NCBI RefSeq assembly: GCF_015546965.1
Contig: NZ_JADMUF010000006.1
Location: 1-62,500, forward strand
Direction: 5' to 3'
Source: Collinsella aerofaciens
GTDB lineage: Bacteria; Actinomycetota; Coriobacteriia; Coriobacteriales; Coriobacteriaceae
DNA length: 62,500 bases
Shown here: positions 34,807 through 43,590 of the stretch, piece by piece
How positions within the stretch are numbered: the stretch's first letter is position 1
Layout: each line of letters starts with the position of its first letter
Position numbers and translations under genes: made by a program
The notes under the pieces: generated by a model
What the model saw: only the letters and a program-made list of their open reading frames with translations
Database searches by the model: none
What the model was told of the DNA's origin: nothing

Positions 34807-35097
34807 ATGTTCCAGGCTGGAGATGTCGTCGAGACCGACTTCGAAGGATTTCTGAAGCTGCTGCGTTCCAAGACGCGCGCTTTCGTGTCGATCAACGATC
34901 ACGAGTACTACATCACGCACACCGATGGCTATTGGCGTGTTCAGGATTGCGAGGCCCTCAACGACAAGGGCCACTTTACTGACTGCTCCGAGCTGGTCAA
35001 CACGGTCTGCGAGGTCGTCGAGCTGCCGTGGATTGCCGGCAAGAGCCTGCATGACAGCTTCTCGGGCGCTACGGTCTATGAGGCCGTCGCCGCTTAA
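34807..35097 (+). CDS. small conserved-looking soluble protein, unknown function
   Basis: A 96-residue acidic protein of no family I recognise. It starts MFQAGDVVETDFEGFLKLL and holds a compact mixed pattern of strands and helices (FVSINDHEYYITHTDGYWRV), three cysteines and no membrane segment. It is clearly a real gene: AGGAGGT lies 7 bases before the ATG, codon use is like its neighbours, and a strong terminator follows 27 bases after the stop. Confidence 0.8.
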   Translation: MFQAGDVVETDFEGFLKLLRSKTRAFVSINDHEYYITHTDGYWRVQDCEALNDKGHFTDCSELVNTVCEVVELPWIAGKSLHDSFSGATVYEAVAA

Positions 35098-35123
35098 CAG
35101 GCAATAAAACTCGATTTTCACGT

Positions 35124-35159
35124 GACCGCTGGCGCCGCCCCCGCGCCGGTGGTCTTTTT
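35124..35159 (+). terminator. terminator after the 96-residue protein gene
   Basis: A 12-bp stem (35124-35135 with 35143-35154, G-T pairs included) is followed by TTTTT. Confidence 0.88.
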
Positions 35160-35202
35160 CTGCCGATAGGCCATAAAAGTGCACGCATTTGCGGAGAGCC
35201 TG

Positions 35203-35231
35203 TTGACGATAGTCAAAACTCGGACTAATCT
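35203..35231 (+). promoter_or_regulatory. promoter and MarR operator candidate
   Basis: TTGACG (35203-35208) and TAATCT (35226-35231) are 17 bases apart, a good sigma-70 promoter. The -35 box is part of the palindrome TTGAC-GATA-GTCAA (35203-35216), placed where a bound repressor would block transcription. This fits autoregulation by the MarR gene that follows. Confidence 0.65.
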
Positions 35232-35277
35232 AGAGACACAAAATTGGTCAAAAATCGGACAATGAATGGTGGGATAG

Positions 35278-35781
35278 ATGAATAGTGCGGTTGCGCTGGT
35301 CGACTTCGACCGGTTGCTCAATGGACTCGACCATATCTATTCGGAGTTCTCGCGCGCCTGCGGCCTTTCGGACTGCGCTTACTGGATGCTCGTCGATACC
35401 AGCACGGCGGGCGGCAGTATTGCCGTAAGCCGTCTGACAAGCGAATGGTTCTACAGCAAGCAGACCATCAACTCGGCAATTAAAACCTTGACGGCGCGGG
35501 GCTTCGCAACGTTGGAGTTTGCCGAAGGCAGCCGTAAGAACAAGGTTGTGAGCCTGACCGAAGAGGGCAGGCGATTTGCCGAGCGGCGTTATGCGCTGCC
35601 GGCACTCAAGGCCGAGCAGCGAGCCTTTGGCGCGCTTGAGCCGTGTGAGCAACGCGAGATTATGCGCTTGATCGGCAAATTCTCTCAGGTGCTCGGCGAG
35701 GAGTGCAATGCCTTTAAGCAGCATATCGCTGCCGAGAGCCAAGCCGAGAATCAAGGTGAGGGGGAGTCGTGCGACTGCTAA
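35278..35781 (+). CDS. MarR-family transcriptional regulator
   Basis: A 167-residue winged-helix regulator: GLSDCAYWMLVDTS, the recognition region WFYSKQTINSAIKTLTARGFATLE and the wing EGSRKNKVVSLTEEGRRFAE. It heads an operon with two ABC exporter genes, the first of which overlaps its end. Such MarR proteins usually repress the drug exporter beside them and let go when a toxic ligand binds. The ribosome site (GGTGGGA) is modest. Confidence 0.9.
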   Translation: MNSAVALVDFDRLLNGLDHIYSEFSRACGLSDCAYWMLVDTSTAGGSIAVSRLTSEWFYSKQTINSAIKTLTARGFATLEFAEGSRKNKVVSLTEEGRRFAERRYALPALKAEQRAFGALEPCEQREIMRLIGKFSQVLGEECNAFKQHIAAESQAENQGEGESCDC

Positions 35782-37505
35782 TGAGGTTTTTGAAGCCCTA
35801 TCGAGGGCTTGTCGCAGTGACGCTGCTGGTGCTGCTGGTGGATAACGTCGGTACGCTGCTGGTTCCCACGATGCTGGCGAACATGGTCAACACCGGTATT
35901 ACCACGGGCGATGTCGACTACATTTTACGCAACGGCCTATACATGTTTATCGCGACCAGCATGTCTAGCGGCGGCACGGTGCTGGGCTGCTATCTTTCGG
36001 CGCGCCTGGCCGCCAACGTGGCTTGCGATATCCGCAATGCCGTGTACGACAAATCGCTCGAGCTCGCGGCCAGCGATTTTGAGCGCTTTGGCACCGGATC
36101 GATGATCACGCGCTCGCTCAACGACATCAACGTGATTCAGCAGGCGATTCTGCAGACGATTCAGCTGGTGCTGCCCGTGCCGTTTTTGGCTGTGGCGGGC
36201 ATCATCTTTGCCTGGTTTATCGATCCTGCCATGGGCACGCTTCTGGGCGTAGTCGTTGCGATTGTGCTGGTGGCGGCGGTCTTTACGGTTGCCAACGCGG
36301 CTCCGATCTTTATGCGCTTGCAGAGCTTTATCGACCGCATGAACGTGGTGCTGCGCGAAAACATCGTGGGCGTGCGCGTCATCCGTGCGTTTAACAAGGA
36401 GCGCCACGAGGAACGGCGTCTGGACGAGGTGTTTAGCGAATACGCCGCCAACGCCATCAAAGTCAACCACCTGTTTGTGGGCCTCGACAGCTCAAGCTTC
36501 TTTTTGATGAACATCGCCGAGGTGGCGGTGCTGTGGGTGGGCGGCAACCGCGTAGGCGCCCACGCCATGCAGATTGCGAGTATCTCGGCGGTGCTGGAGT
36601 ATGCAATTCTGATCCTGTTCTTTGTGATGATGGCCCAGATGGTGGTGCTGACGCTTCCGCGTGCTGCCGCGTGCCTGAACCGTGCGCAGCAGGTGCTGGA
36701 GATTGAGCCGAGCATCGTCGATGGCGGGCGTACGCTTGATGCGGCCGCGTCCGACTCAAAGGACGGGGCCGATGTGGTCGCCGTGTTCGATCATATGTCG
36801 TTTCGCTTTGACGACGCCGACGAGGACACCCTGTGCGACCTGAGCTTTGCCTGCCGTCGCGGTCAGACGACTGCGATCGTTGGCTCGACAGGCTCGGGCA
36901 AATCGACGGTGGCAAAGCTTCTGCTGCGCTTCCACGATGCCACCAAGGGCTCCATTCGCCTGAATGGTGTGGACCTGCGCGAGCTTACGCAAGACGAAAT
37001 CCGCGGGCGCATTGCCTATGTGCCGCAGAAGGCGTGGCTGTTCTCGGGCACGGTGGCGAGCAACCTTCGCTTTGGTAACGAAGGCGCGACCGAGGGCGAC
37101 ATGCTTCACGCGCTTGAGGTTGCCCAGAGCACCTTTGTACTCGACCAACCGCAGGGGCTCGATACCCCGGTGGCGCAGGGCGGTACGAACTTCTCGGGCG
37201 GTCAGCGCCAGCGCCTGGCCATCGCCCGTGCGCTCATGAAGCACGCTGATCTGTATATCTTCGACGATAGCTTTTCGGCCCTGGACTTTAAGACCGATGC
37301 CGCCCTGCGCCATGCACTGCAGGACGAAACGCGCGATGCCGCGGTGCTCATCATCGCGCAGCGTATCTCGACCATTCTGCATGCCGACCAGATCGTGGTG
37401 CTCAAGGATGGCGAGGCCGTGGGCTTGGGCACGCACGACGAGTTGATGGAGACCTGCGAGGTGTATCGCGCCATCGCGGAATCGCAGATGAAGGGAGGTG
37501 AGTAG
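35769..37505 (+). CDS. ABC exporter half-transporter with degenerate ATP site
   Basis: A 578-residue fusion of a six-helix membrane domain and an ABC ATPase. Walker A is GSTGSGKST (about 372-380), signature FSGGQRQRLAIARAL, and Walker B is YIFDD, so Asp replaces the catalytic Glu. That is the mark of the inactive half of heterodimeric exporters such as LmrCD or TM287/288. The start is either GTG at 35769 or ATG at 35781, which overlaps the MarR stop as TAATG. The partner is the next gene. It probably exports a drug or lipid-like molecule. Confidence 0.92.
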   Translation: MRLLMRFLKPYRGLVAVTLLVLLVDNVGTLLVPTMLANMVNTGITTGDVDYILRNGLYMFIATSMSSGGTVLGCYLSARLAANVACDIRNAVYDKSLELAASDFERFGTGSMITRSLNDINVIQQAILQTIQLVLPVPFLAVAGIIFAWFIDPAMGTLLGVVVAIVLVAAVFTVANAAPIFMRLQSFIDRMNVVLRENIVGVRVIRAFNKERHEERRLDEVFSEYAANAIKVNHLFVGLDSSSFFLMNIAEVAVLWVGGNRVGAHAMQIASISAVLEYAILILFFVMMAQMVVLTLPRAAACLNRAQQVLEIEPSIVDGGRTLDAAASDSKDGADVVAVFDHMSFRFDDADEDTLCDLSFACRRGQTTAIVGSTGSGKSTVAKLLLRFHDATKGSIRLNGVDLRELTQDEIRGRIAYVPQKAWLFSGTVASNLRFGNEGATEGDMLHALEVAQSTFVLDQPQGLDTPVAQGGTNFSGGQRQRLAIARALMKHADLYIFDDSFSALDFKTDAALRHALQDETRDAAVLIIAQRISTILHADQIVVLKDGEAVGLGTHDELMETCEVYRAIAESQMKGGE

Positions 37506-37506
37506 C

Positions 37507-39510
37507 ATGACCGAGGAGCTCAAGAAGCAGGGCGTCGTTGATGACGTCGTAGCAGCAGGGACGGCTGAGGAGACGGCGGTCGCGCCCGGTCTGGACGATG
37601 CCGCCAAGGCTGCAGCCGAACGCGAGGCTCGCCGTCAAGCGCTCTACGAGGAAAACGAGCGCGCCGAGGACGAGCGCGCCCGCGCTGAGGCAGAGCGCAT
37701 GCGCGATGTGGACGACGAGGACGAGGACGAGAAACCCCGTGACACCTGGGCGACGGTACGCCGTCTGTGGAGTGAGGCTGCCGGCGACCATTGGCGCTTC
37801 TATATCGTGTTCGCGAGCATTGTGTTCTATGTCATCTTTAACACCGCGGCGCCGGCGTACAGCGCCCGCGTCATCGATGAGTTGTGGGGACATGTAAAGC
37901 TGGCGTTTGCCAACGACGCTACCTTCAGCATCACCTGGGAGAACTGCGGCAGGACTATCTTCATCTACTTTATGATCTGGACGGCCGCTACCTCGTTCTA
38001 CGCGCTCCAGAGCTTTTTGATGTCGAGCGTGGCCGAACGCCTCAACCTGCGTCTGCGTAACCGCATCGCGCAAAAGCTCAACCGTCTGCCGCTTGCCTAC
38101 TTTGACGCGCATCGTCCCGGCGAGGTCGTTAGCCGCGCGACCAACGACCTGGACAAGATGTCCGAAAGCATGCAGCGCGGACTGCTGCAGCTGCTGGTGT
38201 CGATCGGCACCGTGGTGGGCGCCGTGGGCGTGATGTTCGTGTTTAGCGTGCCGCTCACGCTGGTCTTTTTGTTCTTTACGGCGTTGTCGCTGCTGGTGAC
38301 CAAAGTGGTCTCGCGCCGCACACATGACGTGACCGGCGAGCGCCAGGAGTGGGTGTCCAAGATTACGAGCGCGGTCGAGGAAGGCTACTCGGGACGTCTG
38401 GTGATTCGCGCGTTCAATCGCGAGCGTCAGAGCTCTGCCGAAGTGCATGAGGCCTCGAGGGAGCTAGCGCGCGTGAGTACCAAGGCCGACTTTATGATCA
38501 ATGCCGTCGGCCCTGCGGTGCGCTTTATCGGCCGTTTGGCGCAGATCGTGATCGCGCTGGTTGGCTGCAGCATGCTGGTCGCCGGTCACATGACCGTCGG
38601 CGTGTTCCAGGCGTTCTTCCAGTTTATCTACGAGGCGTCCGAACCCATGACGCAACTGTCGTTTACCTTTAACTCGCTGCAGAGCGCGCTGGCGAGTGCG
38701 GAGCGTGTGTTCGACCTGCTCGACGAGCCCGAGATGGAGGCCGATCCGCTGCCGGACGAGGCTGTCAAGCTGCCGGGTCGCGTTGAGGGCCGCGTCGCTT
38801 TTGAGCACGTGCGCTTTGGTTATTCGCCCGACAAGCCGCTTATGCGCGACGTGTCGTTTACCGCCGAGCCGGGTCAGAAGATTGCGGTGGTGGGAACCAC
38901 GGGTGCGGGCAAGACCACGCTCATCAACCTGCTCATGCGCTTTTACGAGATTGACGGCGGGCGCATTACGCTCGACGGTGTGGACACGAGCCGCATGGAC
39001 CGTGGCGAGCTGCGCCAGCAGTTTGGCATGGTGTTGCAGGACGCCTGGTTGTTCGATGGCACCATTGCCGAGAACATTGCCTATGGCTGTCCCGAGGCGA
39101 CGCGCGAGGAGATCGTGGCAGCCGCACGCGCCGCGCAGGTCGACTTCTTTGTGCGCACCATGCCGCAGGGTTATGACACGCGGGTGGCCAACGATGCCGA
39201 GAGCATTAGCCAGGGCCAGCGCCAGCTGCTGACCATTGCGCGCGTGCTGCTCAACAACCCGGCGATTCTCATCCTGGACGAGGCGACCTCAAGCGTGGAC
39301 ACGCGCACCGAGCTTGCTATCGGCCGCGCCATGGACGCGCTCATGCGCGGGCGCACCAGCTTTGTGATCGCGCATCGCCTGTCGACGATTGTGGATGCCG
39401 ACCTGATCTTGGTCATGGATCATGGCAATATCATCGAGCAGGGTACGCACAAGGAGCTGCTGGCTGCCGAGGGCGTTTATGCCGACCTCTACCTAAGCCA
39501 GTTCGCATAA
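37507..39510 (+). CDS. ABC exporter half-transporter with active ATP site
   Basis: A 667-residue partner of the preceding gene. An N-terminal extension of about 80 residues is highly charged (EREARRQALYEENERAED, then DVDDEDEDEK) and likely forms a cytoplasmic coiled coil. A six-helix membrane domain and an ATPase follow, with Walker A GTTGAGKTT, signature ISQGQRQLLTIARVL and a full Walker B with catalytic Glu (ILILDEATSSVD). The signature has SQGQ rather than SGGQ. The ATG at 37507 follows GGGAGGTGA that overlaps the upstream stop. Confidence 0.93.
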   Translation: MTEELKKQGVVDDVVAAGTAEETAVAPGLDDAAKAAAEREARRQALYEENERAEDERARAEAERMRDVDDEDEDEKPRDTWATVRRLWSEAAGDHWRFYIVFASIVFYVIFNTAAPAYSARVIDELWGHVKLAFANDATFSITWENCGRTIFIYFMIWTAATSFYALQSFLMSSVAERLNLRLRNRIAQKLNRLPLAYFDAHRPGEVVSRATNDLDKMSESMQRGLLQLLVSIGTVVGAVGVMFVFSVPLTLVFLFFTALSLLVTKVVSRRTHDVTGERQEWVSKITSAVEEGYSGRLVIRAFNRERQSSAEVHEASRELARVSTKADFMINAVGPAVRFIGRLAQIVIALVGCSMLVAGHMTVGVFQAFFQFIYEASEPMTQLSFTFNSLQSALASAERVFDLLDEPEMEADPLPDEAVKLPGRVEGRVAFEHVRFGYSPDKPLMRDVSFTAEPGQKIAVVGTTGAGKTTLINLLMRFYEIDGGRITLDGVDTSRMDRGELRQQFGMVLQDAWLFDGTIAENIAYGCPEATREEIVAAARAAQVDFFVRTMPQGYDTRVANDAESISQGQRQLLTIARVLLNNPAILILDEATSSVDTRTELAIGRAMDALMRGRTSFVIAHRLSTIVDADLILVMDHGNIIEQGTHKELLAAEGVYADLYLSQFA

Positions 39511-39548
39511 GGTGGCAAAGGGACAGTCCCGCATGTCACATCGAAAAG

Positions 39549-39586
39549 AAGGCGCGCCGGGAGCGGATTCCCTGGCGCGCCTTTTG
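39549..39586. terminator. terminator between ABC exporter and cysE
   Basis: AAGGCGCGCC (39549-39558) pairs perfectly with GGCGCGCCTT (39574-39583), followed by TT. It is flanked by A-rich and T-rich sequence, so it can work for both converging genes. Upstream at 39519-39530 is AAGGGACAGTCC, another GGGACA motif. Confidence 0.85.
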
Positions 39587-39620
39587 TGCTGGCGTTAAAG
39601 TTGTCGGTGGCCGTCCGCTT

Positions 39621-40325
39621 CTAGCGTTCGTCCACAAGTTTGGCGACGAGGGCCTTGAGCTCGGCCACCTCTTGCTCGAGTTCCTTGACGCGGCGGGCGT
39701 TCTCGGTGATGCCTTGACGGTTGAGCGCGGACTGCTCGGCGGCGGCGTCAGGCATGTACTCGCGATGCTGCTTGGCGTCGAAGCTCTCCTCGAACACGCG
39801 GCAGCCGTTGCGCTTGATGATGCGTCCCGGCACGCCAACGACGGTGCAGTTGTCGGGCACGTCCTTAACGACGACCGAGTTGCCGCCAATCTTGACGTTG
39901 TTGCCGATGCGAATGTTGCCGAGCACCTTGGCGCCCGTGCCCACGGTGACGTTGTTGCCCAGGGTGGGGTGGCGCTTGCCGGTCTCGTTGCCGGTGCCGC
40001 CGAGCGTGACACCCTGGTAGAGCACGCAGTTGTCGCCCACGATGGTGGTTTCGCCGATGACGACGCCCATGGCGTGGTCGATAAAGAAGTGCTTGCCAAT
40101 CTGCGCGGCAGGATGAATTTCGACGCCGGTGATGTGGCGGGTGATTTGCGAGAGCACGCGGGCGAGCGAGCGATGACCGTGCTCCCAGAGCCAGTGCTCG
40201 GGCACGTGGTTCCACTTGGCGTGCAGGCCAGGATAGGAAAGGAAGATGACCAGACCGTTTTGCGCGGCGGGGTCCTGCGCCTGGACGGTCTTGATGTCCT
40301 CGCGAATGGTGTTGATGAAGCTCAC
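39621..40325 (-). CDS. cysE: serine O-acetyltransferase
   Basis: The first step of cysteine synthesis: serine plus acetyl-CoA gives O-acetylserine. A 234-residue protein of the short EpsC/CysE class. The helical N-terminus is followed by a left-handed beta-helix of hexapeptide repeats with the catalytic region [23 protein letters not shown] and [17 protein letters not shown]. The C-terminal 40 residues form a heptad-like coil ([18 protein letters not shown]), which is unusual for the family. A GTG start at 40325 follows AAGGGAGG; a longer ATG frame to 40400 lacks a site. Confidence 0.93.
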   Translation of the reverse strand: MSFINTIREDIKTVQAQDPAAQNGLVIFLSYPGLHAKWNHVPEHWLWEHGHRSLARVLSQITRHITGVEIHPAAQIGKHFFIDHAMGVVIGETTIVGDNCVLYQGVTLGGTGNETGKRHPTLGNNVTVGTGAKVLGNIRIGNNVKIGGNSVVVKDVPDNCTVVGVPGRIIKRNGCRVFEESFDAKQHREYMPDAAAEQSALNRQGITENARRVKELEQEVAELKALVAKLVDER

Positions 40326-40548
40326 CGGCTGCCCTCCCTTAGCGCCATGGCAATGCGATTCAGTAAAGTATAGCGATTCGCTAGGGATTAGGAAGGACAA
40401 TCTTGGCGGCTTTGCACGACAAGTGTCAGTTATGCAAACTTGCTGGTAATGGAGTCATGCTTTTGTGGGGTTGCGCACGAGGGAGCACCGCAACCGTATA
40501 CTGGTCAACTTGGACGTATCCGCGCCCACAACTGAGAGGTTTTACTTC

Positions 40549-41196
40549 ATGGGTTTCATCAATTTTATCGCCGAGCTGCTCAAAGACCCGCGCACCGCGA
40601 TTGCCAGCTGGATCGCCGCCGGCCCACTTATGGCCTACGGCTGCGTGTTCCTCATTATCTTCATTGAGACAGGCGTGGTGTTCTTCCCGTTTCTCCCTGG
40701 CGATTCACTACTCTTTGCTTCGGGCTTCTTTGCCCATAACGGTGGCTTTAACATCGTGGCCCTGCTGGCCGTCGCATGGGCTGCTGCCATCCTGGGCGAT
40801 CAGTGCAACTTTATGATCGGTCACTTCTTTGGCAAAAAGATTATCGCTTCGGGCAAGGTCAAGGCCATGACGCCCGAGCGCATCGAGAAGTCCGAGGCGT
40901 TTCTCGATAAATGGGGCCACCTGGCCATCTTCCTGGGCCGCTTCTTCCCGTTTATCCGCACCTTTGTGCCCTTCATCGCCGGCATGGGTGGCATGCACTG
41001 GCGCAACTTTGTCATCTTTAACGTACTGGGTGGCATTACCTGGTCGACGCTCTTTACGCTGCTGGGCTACTTCTTTGGCGGTATCCCCTTTGTGCAGGAG
41101 CACTTTGAGCTGCTGATCGTCGGCATCGTTGCCGTATCGATCATCCCGACCGTGGTCGGTTTGGTCAAGGCCAAGCTGGGCAAAAAGAACGCCTAA
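40549..41196 (+). CDS. DedA-family membrane protein
   Basis: A 215-residue membrane protein with four to six hydrophobic segments. Family motifs are ETGVVFFPFLPGDSLLFASG near the N-terminus and FLGRFFPFIRTFVPFIAGMGGM in the middle, which has the conserved Arg pair. DedA proteins are linked to lipid carrier recycling and membrane potential maintenance. The ATG at 40549 follows GAGAGG. It is divergent to cysE, with a terminator after the gene. Confidence 0.92.
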   Translation: MGFINFIAELLKDPRTAIASWIAAGPLMAYGCVFLIIFIETGVVFFPFLPGDSLLFASGFFAHNGGFNIVALLAVAWAAAILGDQCNFMIGHFFGKKIIASGKVKAMTPERIEKSEAFLDKWGHLAIFLGRFFPFIRTFVPFIAGMGGMHWRNFVIFNVLGGITWSTLFTLLGYFFGGIPFVQEHFELLIVGIVAVSIIPTVVGLVKAKLGKKNA

Positions 41197-41225
41197 CTCG
41201 AGCCGGCGCGAATAATAGTGTCGTT

Positions 41226-41260
41226 GAGGTCCGTCACCGCTTACGGTGGCGGACCTCTTT
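41226..41260 (+). terminator. terminator after DedA gene
   Basis: A 14-bp stem (41226-41239 with 41244-41257, loop CTTA) is followed by TTT. Confidence 0.85.
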
Positions 41261-41486
41261 AGTTTCGGGCAAATGAAAATACTTTACTTAGTTAAAGAAA
41301 AGCGTTTTATCAGACGCGTGCGGGGAGTACAATCTCCTGCATGCGAATCGACGTGCCATGGGCTTTGGTGTTGCCCGCGTGTCCCGTCCGGCTCTACGCT
41401 CCGGGCGTGCGACGTTGCGACGCGGTCGGCCTCGGTCCTTGCGTGCGAGTTCGCGAGTATGCAACTGTGTATGTAAGGAGCGACAT

Positions 41487-42539
41487 ATGACTGTCGAGAA
41501 GAAGGATATCGATTGGGGTAGCCTCGGCTTTGGCTACATGAAGACCGACTACAGCTACGAGGCCCATTGGAAGGACGGCGAGTGGGACGAGGGCGGCCTG
41601 ACCACCGACCACACCCTGCATGTCTCCGAGTGCGGCGGCATCTTCCATTACTGCCAGGAGGTCTTTGAGGGCCTGAAGGCCTACACTGCCGAGGACGGCA
41701 GCATCGTCTGCTTCCGCCCCGACATGAACGCCGAGCGCATGTATAACTCCGCCCAGCGCCTCGAGATGCCCCCGTTCCCCAAGGATAAGTTTGTCGAGGC
41801 CGTCAAGCAGGTCGTTTCTGCCAACGCCGCATGGGTTCCGCCCTTCGGCTCCGGCGCGACCCTGTACGTGCGTCCGTTTATGATCGGCTCCGGTGACGTG
41901 ATCGGCGTGGCTCCCGCTCCTGAGTACACGTTCCGCATTCTCGTGACCCCGGTCGGTCCGTACTTTAAGGGTGGCCTCAAGCCCGTCAAGCTGCGCGTTT
42001 CCGAGTATGACCGCGCCGCACCGCACGGCACCGGCAACATCAAGGCCGGCCTCAACTACGCCATGTCCCTCAAGCCCACGATGGAGGCTCACCGCGAGGG
42101 CTATGCCGAGAACCTGTATCTCGACTCCGAGTCCCGCACCTATGTCGAGGAGACCGGCGGCGCGAACGTCCTGTTCGTGAAGGAGGACGGCATCCTCGTC
42201 GTTCCCCAGTCGCACACCGACTCCATCCTGCCCTCCATCACCCGTCGTTCGCTCGTTCAGGTCGCCCAGGACCTGGGCATGACCGTTGACCAGCGTCCCG
42301 TCGAGTGGGCCGAGGTCAAGGCCGGCACCTTCGTTGAGTGCGGCCTGTGCGGCACCGCTGCCGTCATCTCCCCGGTTGGCGAGATCGACAACAAGGTCTA
42401 CGGCGCCGACGAGACCGTGACCTTCCCGGCTGGCTGCACTGAGATCGGCCCTGTGATGAAGAAGCTCCGCGAGACCCTGACTGGTATCCAGTCCGGTGCT
42501 GTCGAGGATAAGCACAACTGGGTTTACACCGTCGCGTAA
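41487..42539 (+). CDS. ilvE: branched-chain amino-acid aminotransferase
   Basis: A fold-type IV PLP enzyme catalysing the last step of Leu, Ile and Val synthesis or the first of their breakdown. At 350 residues it has the usual length for the BCAT-II type. The PLP lysine is Lys186 in GNIKAGLNYA, with CQEVFEGLKAY, LYVRPFMIG, EETGGANVLFV and ECGLCGTAAVISPV as further family motifs. The ATG at 41487 follows AAGGAG. The untranslated leader is long: a TACAAT box at 41328-41333 is 153 bases upstream. A long hairpin follows the gene. Confidence 0.95.
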   Translation: MTVEKKDIDWGSLGFGYMKTDYSYEAHWKDGEWDEGGLTTDHTLHVSECGGIFHYCQEVFEGLKAYTAEDGSIVCFRPDMNAERMYNSAQRLEMPPFPKDKFVEAVKQVVSANAAWVPPFGSGATLYVRPFMIGSGDVIGVAPAPEYTFRILVTPVGPYFKGGLKPVKLRVSEYDRAAPHGTGNIKAGLNYAMSLKPTMEAHREGYAENLYLDSESRTYVEETGGANVLFVKEDGILVVPQSHTDSILPSITRRSLVQVAQDLGMTVDQRPVEWAEVKAGTFVECGLCGTAAVISPVGEIDNKVYGADETVTFPAGCTEIGPVMKKLRETLTGIQSGAVEDKHNWVYTVA

Positions 42540-42556
42540 TCTGCTTTTACCTGTCC

Positions 42557-42681
42557 GGGCGGAGAGCAAGTTCCCTCCCGGCGCGTCCTCGGACATGCAA
42601 GAAGCCCTCGCTGCGCACTTCGTGCGACGAGGGCTTCTTGCGTCCTGCGGAGTGCGCCGGGAGGGAACTTGCTCCCCGCCC
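42557..42681. repeat. 125-base long hairpin after ilvE
   Basis: The outer 28-base arms (GGGCGGAGAGCAAGTTCCCT... and its complement ending at 42681) match at 27 of 28 positions. Inside, GCAAGAAGCCCTCG and CGAGGGCTTCTTGC pair over 14 bp around CTGCGCACTTCGTGCGA. The inner stem could terminate ilvE (CTTCTT follows), but the outer arms are far longer than a terminator needs. Confidence 0.8.
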
Positions 42682-42734
42682 TGCGTGAACTCGGCATTGC
42701 CGTACGGGCAATTATTAATCTGAATAAAAGATGG

Positions 42735-42761
42735 TGCGCGGCCTTTTGGCCGCGCGTTTTT
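42735..42761 (+). terminator. second terminator downstream of ilvE
   Basis: GCGCGGCC-TTTT-GGCCGCGC is a perfect 8-bp stem followed by GTTTTTAA. Confidence 0.85.
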
Positions 42762-42763
42762 AA

Positions 42764-42798
42764 GGAAAAGGAGGTCCAAGGCGTGTGCCTTGGACCCC
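42764..42798 (-). terminator. terminator of lemA
   Basis: On the minus strand GGTCCAAGGC-ACAC-GCCTTGGACC is a perfect 10-bp stem followed by TCCTTTTCCTT. It lies 42 bases after the lemA stop. Confidence 0.8.
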
Positions 42799-42839
42799 CT
42801 TAAAGGAATGATGTGCTGGCGGAAGCTCGGCCGTGCCTA

Positions 42840-43391
42840 TTAGAACTTGACGGTCGGGGCCTGGCGGGCTGCTTCGGCGGCCTCGAAGCCCTGGCGCTCC
42901 TTAAACTGAAAGATGCCGGCAAAGATGACAGCCGGGAACGTCTGAATGGCGTTGTTGTAGCTGAGCACGCAATCGTTGTAGCTCTGGCGTGCATAGCTAA
43001 TCTTGTTCTCGGTATCCTCGAGCGATGCCTGCAGCTGCGTAAAGTTGGTGTTTGCCTTAAGATCGGGATAGGCCTCGGCCACGGCGAAGAGCTGGCGCAA
43101 CGCACCGGTCAGCACGTTGTCGGCTTCCATCTTGGCCTCGGGCGTGGTGGCCTTGACGGCGGTGTTACGCGCGCTGATCACGGCGGAGAGCGTCTCCTGC
43201 TCGTGCTTGGCGTAGCCCTTGACGGTCTCGACCAGGTTGGGGATCAGGTCGTTGCGGCGCTGCAGCTGCGTATCGATGTTCTGCCAGGCGTTATCGATGC
43301 GGTTACGCTTGGTGACCATGTTGTTGTAGATGCCGGCGATGGCGCAGACAATCACAATGACAACAACGATGCCGATGATGACGGTAATCAT
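42840..43391 (-). CDS. LemA-family membrane protein
   Basis: A 183-residue protein with one N-terminal membrane helix (3-21) and a long helical outer or cytosolic domain carrying the family signature RIDNAWQNIDTQLQRRNDLIPNL and VKGYAKHE. LemA proteins are widespread but their function is not settled. The ATG at 43391 follows CGGAGA; the longer frame to 43493 is unlikely. Confidence 0.9.
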   Translation of the reverse strand: MITVIIGIVVVIVIVCAIAGIYNNMVTKRNRIDNAWQNIDTQLQRRNDLIPNLVETVKGYAKHEQETLSAVISARNTAVKATTPEAKMEADNVLTGALRQLFAVAEAYPDLKANTNFTQLQASLEDTENKISYARQSYNDCVLSYNNAIQTFPAVIFAGIFQFKERQGFEAAEAARQAPTVKF

Positions 43392-43590
43392 GATGTCTCC
43401 GTTTCGAATGGCCGCGGCGGCATGCGCCAGCTGCCGTTGGTATAACGCTACTAGTATACCCGCAACGTTTTGCCGTGCCGAACTTTCCGGCAAGCGTTAT
43501 GTTTTCGGCGGGGTCGGCACCGGGGCAAAGCGCGCGAGGTACAGGTGTAAGATATGCGACAGATTGACGAGTGTTGTCTTTGCCCTGAGG

